From Nocardia spumae (GTDB taxonomy: Bacteria; Actinomycetota; Actinomycetes; Mycobacteriales; Mycobacteriaceae), in contig NZ_JAJFZL010000001.1 in the NCBI RefSeq assembly GCF_020733635.1, forward strand, positions 2,728,001-2,792,000: 64,000 nt of DNA, in the 5' to 3' direction. The notes below the pieces were generated by a model. It worked only from the letters and a program-made list of their open reading frames with translations. It had not been told where the DNA came from and did no database searches. The position numbers and the translations under genes were made by a program. Of this stretch, positions 35,312-44,812 are shown in pieces (the stretch's first letter is position 1; the number at the start of each line of letters is the position of its first letter).

Positions 35312-35637
35312 AGGCCCGGCCTACCCTCGCCCCCGGCCGGCCAAACGTCTCCGGTTTTCACGCGCCCGCGAAACCTTCGCGGCAACGAACGGATCGCGAT
35401 CGACGCGTAGGCCGCGGAGAGGGCTTCAGACAACGACGATCACGCGGCTGGCCATTCATGTTGCAGCGCAAAACAACTCGCGGCACCCGACTGGCGAATC
35501 ACGATGTTCACGCGACGGAAACCGACGGCCGCGAGGCACGAGAAAGTCAACTGGATCTCCCACTACCCGAACGCAACGACTGGCGCCTTGCCGCCGGCTA
35601 AGCACCCCTACACGGAAACCTCGCTCAACGGGCGCTA
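35312..35637. other. Upstream region without supported gene
   Basis: These 326 bases hold only short frames. The right part begins to read into the decayed regulator. Confidence 0.35.
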
Positions 35638-35930
35638 TTGCACATCCTGCGATCCTTGCAGGCGTTGCTGGACTCCCACGACCCGTTTCCGGCGCCGCAA
35701 TCGACCGCGGCTGGAATGTGCGACTCACCAATCATGCTGCGCGCAGCCTGGTTCGGGTATTCTCGAATACGTGCGCGGTGCGCCGACCAACATCTTCCGC
35801 ACTTGGAGCTTGCCGCAATTGTCGGCGAACCTGCTGGGGAGTTTCGGTACGCCGATGGGTCTCACCCATTCCGATCTGTCGGTCGAGCTGTTCTTCCCGA
35901 CCAACGAGAAGACCCGAAACACGCGCTCCG
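35638..35930 (+). pseudogene. Decayed MmyB-type XRE regulator
   Basis: Three frames carry consecutive pieces of an MmyB-like ligand-binding domain. LHILRSLQALLDSHDPFPA is at 35638, WNVRLTNHAARSLVRVFSNT near 35707, YVRGAPTNIFRT near 35770, then after a deletion FGTPMGLTHSDLSVELFFPTNEKT near 35850. The order matches the family. Two frameshifts and a loss of roughly 80 codons have destroyed the gene. Confidence 0.6.
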
Positions 35931-36128
35931 CCGCCACGCTCGCACCGACGCGGAAGTGTCGAATTACCGGTGGATCTGACCCCGTAGGGGTCAGTTTCCG
36001 GTTGGGTGATCCGGCCTTCGAATGCGATGGCGAACGCGTTGAGCGCGGGCTTCCATCACATCACCCATCGTGCCTTACCAACACCGGTCGGGTCGGGGGC
36101 ACCAACGTAGGGCAATGGTTGACGGAGC
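35931..36128. other. Spacer before recombinase repeat
   Basis: No feature is visible between the decayed regulator and the repeat that starts at 36129. Confidence 0.35.
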
Positions 36129-36682
36129 GCGCCTGACGAGTTCAGCGATTGCTGAAGGTTCGCTATCGGGTTGAATTGGGTGGCTTTTCGGGTGTGTCGA
36201 CACTCGGTGTCGGCTCATGTGCGGTTGTTGCGGTGTCCACCGGCGGGGCGCATCGGGGTTCCGCGTTTGTGGAGTCCGTCTTTGATCGTGCTGGCGGGTG
36301 TTCCGCTGAGTCGGCTGCAGGAGGCGAGGGAGTTGCCGGCGAGGTAAAGGTTTTCGAGGTGGTCGATGTCGGCGTCAGTGAGAGGTTGGTGACGGCGGGT
36401 TACCCCTTCTCTAATGAGCAGGTTCAGGACGGCGGTTTTGGAGATGTCGTATCGGGCGGCAAGTTCGAGCGTTGTTGCGCCGTCTCGGTAGGCCTGGACG
36501 GGTTCGTCGACGGTGCGGCGGGGGAGTCGGTGTTGGATGTTCCGGGCCGGCTTGGGCCGCATCGGGCTGGGTGATTTCCGCTGCCGTCTCCTCGGTTCGA
36601 CGCTGTCGGATTGGATTCCGGCTGTGAGGTTTTCGAGTTTGCGCAGGTCATCCCGTTTCGCGTAACGCCCAGCCAGGTCCAC
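36129..36682. repeat. 554-bp recombinase repeat, copy 2
   Basis: This is the partner of 19485-20038. It covers the C-terminal helix-turn-helix part of the recombinase remnant and about 85 bases downstream of its stop. Confidence 0.75.
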
Positions 36683-37357
36683 CAGAACCTCTTTATTCGA
36701 AACAGTGACCGTCCGCAGGTGTGCATCGCGGCGGTTGATCCTGGTTTTGTCCGCCGTCCGATTTGGGTGGTTTAGGGCTGCCGAGTGAAGGTCAGCGAAC
36801 ATGCCGGTCTTGTCGTCGGTGATTCGTAGTGCGGTGGCGTCTTCCATGTCATCGATGTAGAAGCACTCGAACAACGTCTCGTTCAGCAGTCGCCGTACGT
36901 CTGGGCCTGCGTCCAGATACAGGCTGTACGGGTCGGCGATGAGGTCGAGGGCGTGACGGAGAACCGTCGTTCCGACGCCGAGTTCTTCGGAAGTGTTGGT
37001 GAGGGCCGCTTCGATGCGGTTGCGCTGGGCTTTGATCTCGATGAGTCTCATGCGCACCTTGGCTTGGGGCATCGAGCCATCGGCGAGCAGATCGACCAAC
37101 CGGTTTTCGCTCTGGTCGAGTTCCTTCATTTGCCGGTTCAGGTTGGCGTGCAGCTCTCGGGTGGTGTTCTGCTCGTCGGAGACGACTTGTTCGAGCAGGC
37201 GTCGGGTCGTGGCGGCGAAGTCGGTCGGCAGCTGCAGAGTGCGGTAGTGGTCGACGATTGCTTCTTCGACGGTCTCGGCCGGCAGGTGGGGGAGGTCGCA
37301 GAGGCCTTGTTTGCTCCTGCGGCAGGCGAAGTAGGCGTACCGCACTCTGAGGTTCAC
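36215..37357 (-). pseudogene. Large serine recombinase lacking its catalytic domain
   Basis: The frame encodes the end of a zinc ribbon (YAYFACRRSKQGLCDLPHLPAET), a long coiled-coil region (residues about 45-125) and a linker. It ends with two helix-turn-helix segments (LELAARYDISKTAVLNLL and LAGNSLASCSRLSGTPASTIK). This is the C-terminal layout of a large serine recombinase. The N-terminal resolvase domain is missing because the frame starts inside the end of the IS3 element at 37348. An integrase-bearing element was probably destroyed by that insertion; its other half is not in sight beyond the IS. Confidence 0.7.
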
Positions 37358-37416
37358 CCCGGGGAGTGGACACCGAGTTGGCGGGACGGTTGATCTCGCT
37401 GGTTAGGATGTCTTTC

Positions 37417-37555
37417 GTGCCTCCTCGTAAGCGTCGGTCGTTCACGGCCGAGTACAAGTCGAGGCTGCGCATCGTGTGATCGATTCCGGTCGCACGGTCG
37501 CTGAGCAGGACAAGGACATCGCGTTTCTGAAAAGAGCGTCGGCGTACTTTGCCGC
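37417..37555 (+). pseudogene. IS3 OrfA remnant
   Basis: A GTG-initiated frame reads PPRKRRSFTAEYKSRLRIV and stops. The OrfA tail EQDKDIAFLKRASAYFAAM reappears in another frame just before OrfB. The middle of the protein is gone. Confidence 0.7.
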
Positions 37556-37585
37556 GATGTAGACGAACCGGCCCGGTTCGATCTG

Positions 37586-38306
37586 ATGGCCGAGTACGCC
37601 GGCCCCGACACTGTCACCGGCGTTGCCGGTACTGAACAGCCTGCAGGGCACCGGTTTTCGATCCGCCGCATGGCACGACTGCTGCAGGTGTCGAAATCGA
37701 GCTACTACGCATATGTGAAGCGCAGGGCGGCAACGGTTCTCACCGACCGCCAGCAGCGGCGGGCGGACCTGGAAACGAAGATCGTCACCGTTCATCGCGA
37801 ATCGCACGGCACCCACGGATCACCGCGGATAACCGGCGAGTTACGTGATCGGGGCGAGTGAGTCTCGGCCAAGACCGTCGCCCAGATTATGGCGTCGGCC
37901 GGGCTCGAAGGGATCAGTCCTCGCACGTTCAAAGTGCGCACCACCGTGGCAGATCCCGCGGCATCGTTCCCGCCGGATCTGGTGGAACGCCGCTTCGACC
38001 GGGGCCGGCCCGACGCTGTCTGGACGACCGATATCACCTATCTGACCGCGCGGGCCTGCTGCCACCACGGGCTGCTACCGTCGATGGGAGCGACCGGAAT
38101 ATGTTGGGACAACAGCCCTTCCGAATCGCTGTGGTCGAGTTTCAAACACGAACACTATTACCGTCACACCTACGCCACGAAAGACCGAACTCGTTGTGTC
38201 GGTTGACAAGTGGATGAACTTCTACAACACTACCCGGCGGCATTCCGCGATCGGGAACCAAAGACCCGACGATTACGAGCGTTTACTTCGAACCGCTGCC
38301 GCCTGA
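37586..38306 (+). pseudogene. IS3 OrfB transposase, broken
   Basis: The frame opens with RFSIRRMARLLQVSKSSYYAYVKRR and has an in-frame TGA at 37859. It continues in the same frame with AKTVAQIMASAGLEGISPR and RPDAVWTTDITYL (first catalytic aspartate). It then jumps to DNSPSESLWSSFKHEHYY (the catalytic glutamate region) with about 75 codons lost. A last frameshift leads to WMNFYNTTRRHSAIGNQRP. It cannot transpose on its own. Confidence 0.8.
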
Positions 38307-38409
38307 AATCTTTAAGCCCCCTGTCCACCACTCGGGGTGAACCTCACCTGACCTTGCTCCGCGTGCGCGTGTGTGGCCATGACGCCCCAACTTCGAGAGG
38401 TAGCCGGGT

Positions 38410-38664
38410 TCAAGAATCAGTCGGCGGAATATGGAAGCGCTCGTGATTGTGGAAGCGGCTGTGGTCATGAATGCAAGTGAGGTCAGTGACGCGCAACCCG
38501 TCACGCACACGCGTATTCTCATCGATGCAAAAGCCGTCATCCCCAGTCTGCAACACCACGGCAGTCGCCGTCACCGCGTACGGCGCCCCGATCGCCGCGG
38601 CAATCAGCGCTACAACGAGGGTGCGGCGTACCAGCGCGGCAGTCGTGGGCATCGTTCGCCCCAT
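38410..38664 (-). CDS. Small secreted protein
   Basis: This 84-residue protein has a signal peptide (RRTLVVALIAAAIGAPYAVTATA) and a short mature part with two cysteines and a histidine-rich end (CIHDHSRFHNHERFH). The ATG at 38664 has GGAAGG six bases upstream; an in-frame ATG at 38691 is possible. I do not recognise the family. The histidine cluster could bind metal. Confidence 0.5.
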   Translation of the reverse strand: MGRTMPTTAALVRRTLVVALIAAAIGAPYAVTATAVVLQTGDDGFCIDENTRVRDGLRVTDLTCIHDHSRFHNHERFHIPPTDS

Positions 38665-39413
38665 CGGCTTCCTTCCGTCGCGGGATCTCACAACATTCTA
38701 TCAGCGCACGCAGATGGAAAAATTCACCGACTCCAGGGGTGACTCGAAGATCACCGTCCGCGACATCGACCGGTCGGATCCCGGTCCAGTACACCGAGTT
38801 GGGCTCCCACCAATGCGTACAGCGACAAATCTCGTTTCAGCGAAACAAGTTGGGGCGCGCACGTCGCGGCCGTCTACGGAGGCTATGCACCAGCCGAGCA
38901 GAACCGGATCGACCCCGGAAGCGAATCCTACTTATCTCTGAAGGGTAGGAATTCGATGGCTCGGATACTGCGCACCAGTTGATCCGATCCTTCGGTTCGA
39001 TCGTGGTGATCCCTCAGCGAATCCGTGGGCGTTGGAGGCCTCTCAACAGCCGGCGGCACCGTTACCAGATCCCTTGCCGGGGCATACAGCCGGCTGGGCG
39101 CTTCGACCATTCACGGTTCGTTCCGGGCGACGTCTGGACTCACCTCGGGAGCTCGATCCCTCAGAGGCCCGATGTGTCGTTCCTGCCCGGTCGTCGTATT
39201 CGGTTGGGATAGCTCGTGGTTCGATCCCTCCCGCACGACCAGACGCCCGGCGTTCTCGTGGGCCCTCGAGCTCTGAGATAGACCGGTGTCGTGCGGGTGA
39301 GCCGGGATCGCGAACAGCTCATCGGAGGAAAGCCCATCGAGGCTCGTAAGTAGGGCGCTGCGCGTTTCCGCCGGGGACATCGAACACCGCAAAACACCTG
39401 ATGGAGGACTGGA
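38665..39413. other. Region without supported gene
   Basis: No convincing gene appears in these roughly 750 bases. The right end is probably the 5' flank of the IS110 fragment. Confidence 0.35.
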
Positions 39414-39750
39414 TTGAGTGACTACTGCGGCGTGGACCGGGCCGAAGGGCATCATGACATCGCGATCGTCGATCGGGAGGGAAAACTCGTGTCCAAGAAG
39501 CGGATCGCCGACGATCCAACCGGTTTCGCCGAGCTGACCCAAATGCTTGCCGACGCCGGCGATGCCGAAGACCACCTGGTCCCGGTCGCCATCGAGAACC
39601 CACGCGGTTGATGGTCGCTGCTCTGCGCGCAACCGGGCTGCTGGTGTTCGCGAACAATCCGATGGCCGGGGCCCACTACCCGATAGCGAACTCGCCCAAG
39701 CCATCGCGGTTCTTGCACGCGCCCACCAGCCCTACGACCCGGCGAAAGCA
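39414..39750 (+). pseudogene. IS110-family transposase fragment
   Basis: The frame opens with YCGVDRAEGHHDIAIVDREGKLVSKKRI and DDPTGFAELTQMLADAGDAEDHLVPVAIENPRG, the DEDD-domain start of IS110-type transposases. It stops at 39611 and continues one frame over as VAALRATGLLVFANNPMAGAHY. The rest of the transposase is missing. Confidence 0.75.
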
Positions 39751-39826
39751 TTCGGCCACCCGGTCCCCGAACCTCGAAATCACGCCGCCGCTTGACAGTT
39801 GGACGAAGTTCCGACCCACAGCGCGG

Positions 39827-40147
39827 TCACAGCAGCGGCGATCCGGGGGCCGGGGTGAGTTCGGTGGTGGTCACGTCGAGGATGGCATCGATGTCGAAAC
39901 CCTGCATATCGGAGCGCAATTCGGAGCTGGCGAGATACCGCTCGGTGACGGCGGTCGAGTCGGAGTCCGGGGGGAACGACAGCAATGCGTACAGTCGCGG
40001 AACGTCGGAGTCATCGGTCCACAGACCGTGTAGGCCGATGCCGAATTGCGGGAAGCTCGCCAGATGCCGGGGATAGTGGGTGTTCCGATACTGTTCCAGT
40101 GCGGTTGCTGTCGACAGTGTGTATACCCTGAGCTGGTAGTTTCTCAA
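39827..40147 (-). CDS. NIPSNAP-family protein
   Basis: This 106-residue protein is a dimeric alpha/beta-barrel NIPSNAP domain: YQLRVYTLSTATALEQY at the start, HLASFPQFGIGLHGLWTD and RLYALLSFPPDSD. It ends the operon that starts with the hemerythrin-like gene. Function unknown, probably a small binding or oxygenase-like protein. Confidence 0.85.
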   Translation of the reverse strand: MRNYQLRVYTLSTATALEQYRNTHYPRHLASFPQFGIGLHGLWTDDSDVPRLYALLSFPPDSDSTAVTERYLASSELRSDMQGFDIDAILDVTTTELTPAPGSPLL

Positions 40148-40192
40148 GATGTTCTCCTACCTTCTTTCCAGAATGGTTGTATGACCGCGGAT

Positions 40193-40570
40193 TCAGGCGG
40201 TCAGCAGGAGTAATGCGACCGCGAACATCACGGCCGCGGAGGAGGCGTGGACTCCGTAGGCGGCCGACTTGGGCCCTTTGTCGCGGAGCACGATGGCCGC
40301 GTCTCCGACCGGAATGAGGGCGAGGGTGAGTACGAGCCCGCCGAGCAGCGCCGGCGTGCCGACGGCGAGCAGAACGAGAATGCACGCTCCGGCGGCCATA
40401 TCGCGGATTCCCTTGACGCGCAGCCATGCACGAAAGGCAGGGTCCTGGAGCGGGGAATTCGGGATGCCGAAGCCGGCCGCCCCCTGCGGTGCCCAGAGAA
40501 ATGAGCTGCCCATGGCGACGACCGCGATCCCGATGAGCGCGGCGAGAGAGCTGCCGATAATCGATTGCAT
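40193..40570 (-). CDS. DUF4267 membrane protein
   Basis: This 125-residue protein has four hydrophobic helices and the DUF4267 marks GFGIPNSPLQDPAFRAWLRVKGIRDMAAG and GDAAIVLRDKGPKSAAYGVHASSA. The role is unknown. A second DUF4267 gene lies at 59801, also next to a dimeric-barrel protein, so the two small modules have the same layout. Confidence 0.85.
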   Translation of the reverse strand: MQSIIGSSLAALIGIAVVAMGSSFLWAPQGAAGFGIPNSPLQDPAFRAWLRVKGIRDMAAGACILVLLAVGTPALLGGLVLTLALIPVGDAAIVLRDKGPKSAAYGVHASSAAVMFAVALLLLTA

Positions 40571-40615
40571 AATGAATTCCTTTGGTGGATGGCTGGTTTC
40601 AGATGTTCGGAATGA

Positions 40616-41257
40616 TCACGCCGCGCGGATGCGGCGGATGTGGCGGGCGTAGCGAGGGCGGCCGATGAGGTGCCAGATACCTCGGACCGGGGCGGGGAGG
40701 CCGGACAGCAGGCGTGCGCGTTCGGACGGGTTGGCGTCCTCGAGGACTATGCCGAAAAGTGTGAGCAGTGCGAGCTTGGGAGTGTGCGCCACCAGGTGCT
40801 CGCCCTGCGAGGCCCATTCCGCTTCGGTGAGGTGGTCGGCGGCGAGTGGCAGCAAGGTGGCCTCTTCGTCGTCGAGGTGCTCCAGCAGGACCGCCCGGTG
40901 ATCGGTGAGCGAGGCCACGAGTGCGTCGCGTTCGTCGGCTGCGGCGGCCGCCTCCCAGGCCGGCACCTCGGTGTCCAGTCTGGTCAGCGTGGCGGCTACG
41001 CGCTCGTGCTGGGCCTCCATCCGTAGGACGATGTCGGTCCCGAGATCCACGCGGGCGAGCAGCAGCGGCCACAGCAGTTCGTCCTCGCCCTCGTGGTGGT
41101 TCTGCAGACCCAGCCGGTAGAGGCGGAAGTGGTCGGCGAGGACCGCGGCCCGAGCGGTGTCGCCCGGCGCGACCGCCGCTACCAGCTCGATCAGCAGCCG
41201 CGATTCACGGCGCAGTCCACGGTGAACTACTTCCATGTCGTGGGTGTCGATGCCCAT
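40616..41257 (-). CDS. Hemerythrin-like domain protein
   Basis: This 213-residue protein has a hemerythrin-type four-helix bundle. Candidate di-iron ligands lie in THDMEVVHRGLRRES, NHHEGEDELLWPLL, EAQHERV and LEHLDDEEATLLPLA. A GGAGGG ribosome site precedes the ATG at 41257; an upstream in-frame start gives 27 extra residues that look like leader sequence. Such proteins bind O2, NO or iron. It is the first gene of an operon read away from the BTAD regulator, with a SARP-type operator upstream. Confidence 0.88.
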   Translation of the reverse strand: MGIDTHDMEVVHRGLRRESRLLIELVAAVAPGDTARAAVLADHFRLYRLGLQNHHEGEDELLWPLLLARVDLGTDIVLRMEAQHERVAATLTRLDTEVPAWEAAAAADERDALVASLTDHRAVLLEHLDDEEATLLPLAADHLTEAEWASQGEHLVAHTPKLALLTLFGIVLEDANPSERARLLSGLPAPVRGIWHLIGRPRYARHIRRIRAA

Positions 41258-41312
41258 CTGCTTGTTTCCCTCCGTGTTCGATCGGTTCGATGCACCTAAA
41301 CTGAGCCCCGGT

Positions 41313-41341
41313 TGTTGGAAGGTGCTTGGAGACGACATGGA
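41313..41341 (-). promoter_or_regulatory. SARP-type operator, three heptamers at 11-bp spacing
   Basis: Read on the minus strand, TCCATGT, TCCAAGC and TCCAACA start exactly 11 bases apart, the layout bound by SARP regulators. It lies about 55-85 bases upstream of the hemerythrin gene start and shares about 80 percent of its bases with the site at 44813. Confidence 0.75.
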
Positions 41342-41377
41342 ACACCGGTACCTACCGCGCGTACGATCGGCCTGGTC

Positions 41378-44300
41378 ATGGTCTTGATCCGGGTATTGGG
41401 TTCGTTCGCGGCCGAGGACCGTGATGGGCCGGTTCCGCTCGGCGGACCGCGCCAGCGCGGGGTGCTGGCTCTGCTGGTGGCCGCACGTGGGCAGGTGGTG
41501 TCGGTCGATCGCCTGGTCGAGGATCTGTGGCGTGGCGAACCGCCGGGCCGCGCCCGCACCTCGTTGCAGGCGTACGTGTCCAACCTGCGCCGTCTGCTGG
41601 AACCTGGTCGCATGCCACGCACCCCGGCCCGGCTGCTGGTGAGCGCCCCACCCGGCTACGCACTGCGGGTGCCGCCGGAAGCGGTGGATGCGTGGCGTTT
41701 CGAGGAGTTCCTCGAGGAGACTCGTGCGCTCGCCGACCCCCGCGACGCCCGCGACCGGCTGGGGTCGGCGCTGGCGCTGTGGCAGGGGCCGGCGTTCGCC
41801 GAGTTCGCCGACGAGCCGTGGGCGGCGGCCGAGATCGCGCGGCTCGACGAGTTGCGGGTGGTCGCCCGTGAACTGCGCGTCGCGGCGGGACTGCGGCTGG
41901 GCGATCCCGTCGCGGTGGTTCCTGAGGCTGAGGGCCTCACCCGCGACGAACCGCTGCGCGAGGAAGGATGGCGGATGCTCGCCCTCGCGCTGTGGGGCAG
42001 CGGTCGCCGAGCCGACTCACTGGCCGTGCTGCGCCGCGCGGGCGCGACGTTCGCCGACGAGCTGGGGCTCGATCCGAGCCCGGATCTGATGGAACTGGAG
42101 GCGGCGATCCTCGCCCAGCGCACGGATATCCTGCACGCCGCCGTTCCGCCGACGTCCGCGCGACTCCCGCGCGCCGAGGTTCTGCCCATCACCAGCGCTT
42201 CGAAGTTCGCCGGTTCCGGAGCGCACGTCATCGCCGAACAGGCACGCGATGCCACAAAAGTGCCAGGAACACAATCTGACTCGACGGCAACAGAGCCGAG
42301 AGCCGTCGAATCGTCGAACGGCGGGCCGGGCGCCGCTGCGTTCGTGGGGCGCGATCGCGAACTCGCGGTGATGATGGCCGCCGCGGAGGAGGCCGCCACC
42401 GGCGGGGTTCGCGTCGTGCTCGTCACCGGGGAGGCCGGGCTCGGCAAATCGACACTGCTGGAGCACCTCGGCGCGCGACTCGGACAGAATGGATGGCTCG
42501 TAGCTGCCGGGCGCTGTCCCGAGCTGGACAGCGCTCCGCCCGCGTGGGCGTGGGTCGAGGCCCTTCGGGAGGTGGCGGCGAGTTGCCGGTCCGGCGAGCC
42601 GCCCGGCGAGCTCGCCCCACTGCTCTGCGATTCCGCACGGGGTACGGGAGATGCGACGGCCGGGCGTTTCCGGCTGCGCCGGGCATTGTGGAACTGGCTC
42701 ACCGCGGCCGCGGGGGCACGTCCCATTGCGCTGATTCTCGATGATCTGCACTGCGCGGACGGCACGACCTTGGACCTGCTCGGCGGTGGCGTGGGTGTGC
42801 GGGCCCCGATCCTGATCGTCGCGGCGTATCGCGGGGACGAGAGCGAGCGGCTCACCGACACCCTCGGATCACTCGCCCGAGCCGCGCCGCTGCGGCTGGA
42901 CCTGGCCGGACTGCCCGCCGACGCTGTCGCCGAGCTCGTACGTGCCGAATGCGCGGCCGACGACACGACCGTGGCCGGGATCGCCGAGCGGACAGGGGGC
43001 AACCCCTTCTACGTACGAGAGAGCGCGCGGCTGCTGCACGGGGAGGGCGCGTTGGTCGCGCTCTCCGAGGTCCCCGACGGTGTCCGGGATGTGCTGCGGC
43101 GCAGGCTCGCCCGGCTCCCCGAGGGCGGTGTCTCCGTCCTACGGCTGGCTGCCGTGGCCGGCCGGGAGAGTTCGGTGGATATGCTCGTCCGGGCCGCCGA
43201 CACCGACGAGGACGGCGTGCTCGACGCGTTGGACGCGGGCGTCATCGCCGGATTGCTCGACGAGCCGGGGCCGGGGCGGGTCCGGTTCGTGCACGCGCTG
43301 GTCCGGGACACGCTGGTGAGCGATGTCAGTCGGATACGGACGACGAGGATGCACGCTCGGATCGCCGCGGCACTAGAGGATTCGGGCGATATCGCTGCGC
43401 TCGCCCATCACTACGCGCGCGCAGGGTCACCGAAGGCCGTCGGCTATTGCGTGCGCGCCGCCGAGCTGGCCGAGGCACGCTATGCCCACGATGTAGCGGC
43501 CGCGCTCCTCACCGATGCCGTTACCAACTCCGGCGACCCGGATGAACACGTCGACCTGCTCGGCAGGCTGCTGCGCGCACAGGTGCGGGCCGGATCCTTC
43601 GCCGCGGCCAGGGACACACGCGCGCGGGCCGTGGAGTACTCCGACTCGATCGGGCGCGAGGACCTGATGATCGCCGCGTTCACCGCCTGGACCGAACCCA
43701 CTCCCTGGCAAGCCCGCCCATACGGCACGGTCGACCACCACATCGTCGGACGCCTCGCCCGTCTGCTCGAACGGCCGGGCCTCACCCCTGGCACGCGTTC
43801 CCACCTTCTGATCGCCTACGCCCACGAACTGGTGGGCGAGGACGATCCGACGGTCGTCGCGGCGGGGGAGGAAGCTCTCGAGCTCGCGGCCGATCCCCGC
43901 CTCCGCGCCGCCGCGCTCCTGGTCCTCGCACGCGCGTCCGGGCGGGAGGAGTACTCCCGGGAGCTGGTGGAGATCGGCGTCGAGCACGACCTGCCTGTCT
44001 ACCGCGTGACCGGGCTGCTGGACCAGGCCGCGAACGCCGCGGTGGCCAACGACCCGACAACCATGCGCCGTGTCACCGAAGAAGCGCTCGATCTCGCCCG
44101 CACCTACCGGATGCCGGAGTCGATCGGCGCCGCCGAGATCGCACTGGCGACGCTGGTGCTCGTCGAGGGCCGATTCGCCGATGCCGAACGCCGCTACGCC
44201 GAGGCCACCGAACGCATGGAACGCGCCGGATCGGTGCACGCCGCGGGCTTCCTCCGTCTCGCGCGGGCGGCGATCTGGATCGCCGACGGCACGCTCGGCG

Positions 44301-44770
44301 ACCACCTGGACGACGTGCGGGCCTTCCACGAGGCGCTCGGCCCCATGGTCGCCGACCTACTCACGCTCGCCCTCCACGCCGCCGGCCGCGGCGACGAGGC
44401 CCGCCGGTGCGGCGCGGCACCGGCCCCTATCCGGCCCGACTTCTTGTTCACCTTCCTGACCAGCCTGCGCGCCCTTGCCGGTATCGCCTCGAACGACCGC
44501 GACGCCGCCGAGCAGAGCTACACGGACCTGCTCCCACACCGAGACGGGCCCCCGGCAGGCGTGGAAACCGTGTCGCTGGCCTTGCGCCCGGTCGCCCACA
44601 CGCTCGGCGAACTCGCTCTCTTCCTCGACCGGCACGACGAGGCCGCCGCCCACTTCATCCGCGCCGCCGCCGTCGCCGACCGGTGGCATGCCCCACACTG
44701 GTCCGCCGACGCCCGAGCACGCGCCGAACATGCTCTCACCAGCCAGGTTTCGTCCCCGCGGCAACGCTGA
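41378..44770 (+). CDS. Large SARP/BTAD-family ATPase regulator
   Basis: This 1130-residue regulator starts with an OmpR-like winged helix (residues 1-95: LIRVLGSFAAEDRDGPVPLGGPRQRGVLALL) and a bacterial transcriptional activation domain (about 100-245). A linker leads to a STAND-type ATPase with Walker A VTGEAGLGKSTLLEHL near 350 and LILDDLHCADG near 455. The C-terminal half is made of TPR-like helices. It binds heptamer repeats and activates genes. The ATG at 41378 is chosen because it is next to the winged helix. It is divergent from the hemerythrin operon. Confidence 0.92.
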   Translation: MVLIRVLGSFAAEDRDGPVPLGGPRQRGVLALLVAARGQVVSVDRLVEDLWRGEPPGRARTSLQAYVSNLRRLLEPGRMPRTPARLLVSAPPGYALRVPPEAVDAWRFEEFLEETRALADPRDARDRLGSALALWQGPAFAEFADEPWAAAEIARLDELRVVARELRVAAGLRLGDPVAVVPEAEGLTRDEPLREEGWRMLALALWGSGRRADSLAVLRRAGATFADELGLDPSPDLMELEAAILAQRTDILHAAVPPTSARLPRAEVLPITSASKFAGSGAHVIAEQARDATKVPGTQSDSTATEPRAVESSNGGPGAAAFVGRDRELAVMMAAAEEAATGGVRVVLVTGEAGLGKSTLLEHLGARLGQNGWLVAAGRCPELDSAPPAWAWVEALREVAASCRSGEPPGELAPLLCDSARGTGDATAGRFRLRRALWNWLTAAAGARPIALILDDLHCADGTTLDLLGGGVGVRAPILIVAAYRGDESERLTDTLGSLARAAPLRLDLAGLPADAVAELVRAECAADDTTVAGIAERTGGNPFYVRESARLLHGEGALVALSEVPDGVRDVLRRRLARLPEGGVSVLRLAAVAGRESSVDMLVRAADTDEDGVLDALDAGVIAGLLDEPGPGRVRFVHALVRDTLVSDVSRIRTTRMHARIAAALEDSGDIAALAHHYARAGSPKAVGYCVRAAELAEARYAHDVAAALLTDAVTNSGDPDEHVDLLGRLLRAQVRAGSFAAARDTRARAVEYSDSIGREDLMIAAFTAWTEPTPWQARPYGTVDHHIVGRLARLLERPGLTPGTRSHLLIAYAHELVGEDDPTVVAAGEEALELAADPRLRAAALLVLARASGREEYSRELVEIGVEHDLPVYRVTGLLDQAANAAVANDPTTMRRVTEEALDLARTYRMPESIGAAEIALATLVLVEGRFADAERRYAEATERMERAGSVHAAGFLRLARAAIWIADGTLGDHLDDVRAFHEALGPMVADLLTLALHAAGRGDEARRCGAAPAPIRPDFLFTFLTSLRALAGIASNDRDAAEQSYTDLLPHRDGPPAGVETVSLALRPVAHTLGELALFLDRHDEAAAHFIRAAAVADRWHAPHWSADARARAEHALTSQVSSPRQR

Positions 44771-44812
44771 ATCGTCTTCGGCGACGGGTGTCCCATGCAC
44801 CGGCCACAGCGT

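Larger units (their letters stand above)
37348..38346 (+). mobile_element. Degenerate IS3-family insertion element
   Basis: The ends form an imperfect inverted repeat of 25 bases: TGAGGTTCACCCC begins the left end and GGGGTGAACCTCA ends the right end, with TG/CA termini as in IS3 elements. The flanking triplets are CTC and CCT, so no target duplication is seen. At 999 bp it is shorter than a typical 1.2-1.5 kb IS3 element, which fits the internal losses in its transposase. Confidence 0.8.

Noticed and set aside
35504..36136. A 210-codon plus-strand open frame taken as one gene
   Set aside because: Only part of it matches the MmyB-type domain and the other parts of that domain lie in different frames, so it is a decayed gene and not an intact one.
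36129..38346. Intact, mobile integrase-bearing element
   Set aside because: The recombinase lacks its catalytic domain and the IS3 transposase has a stop, a deletion and a frameshift, so neither is active.
41656..43002. Minus-strand open frame of 448 codons opposite the BTAD regulator
   Set aside because: It is a low-complexity Ser/Arg/Ala shadow frame inside a strongly supported gene.
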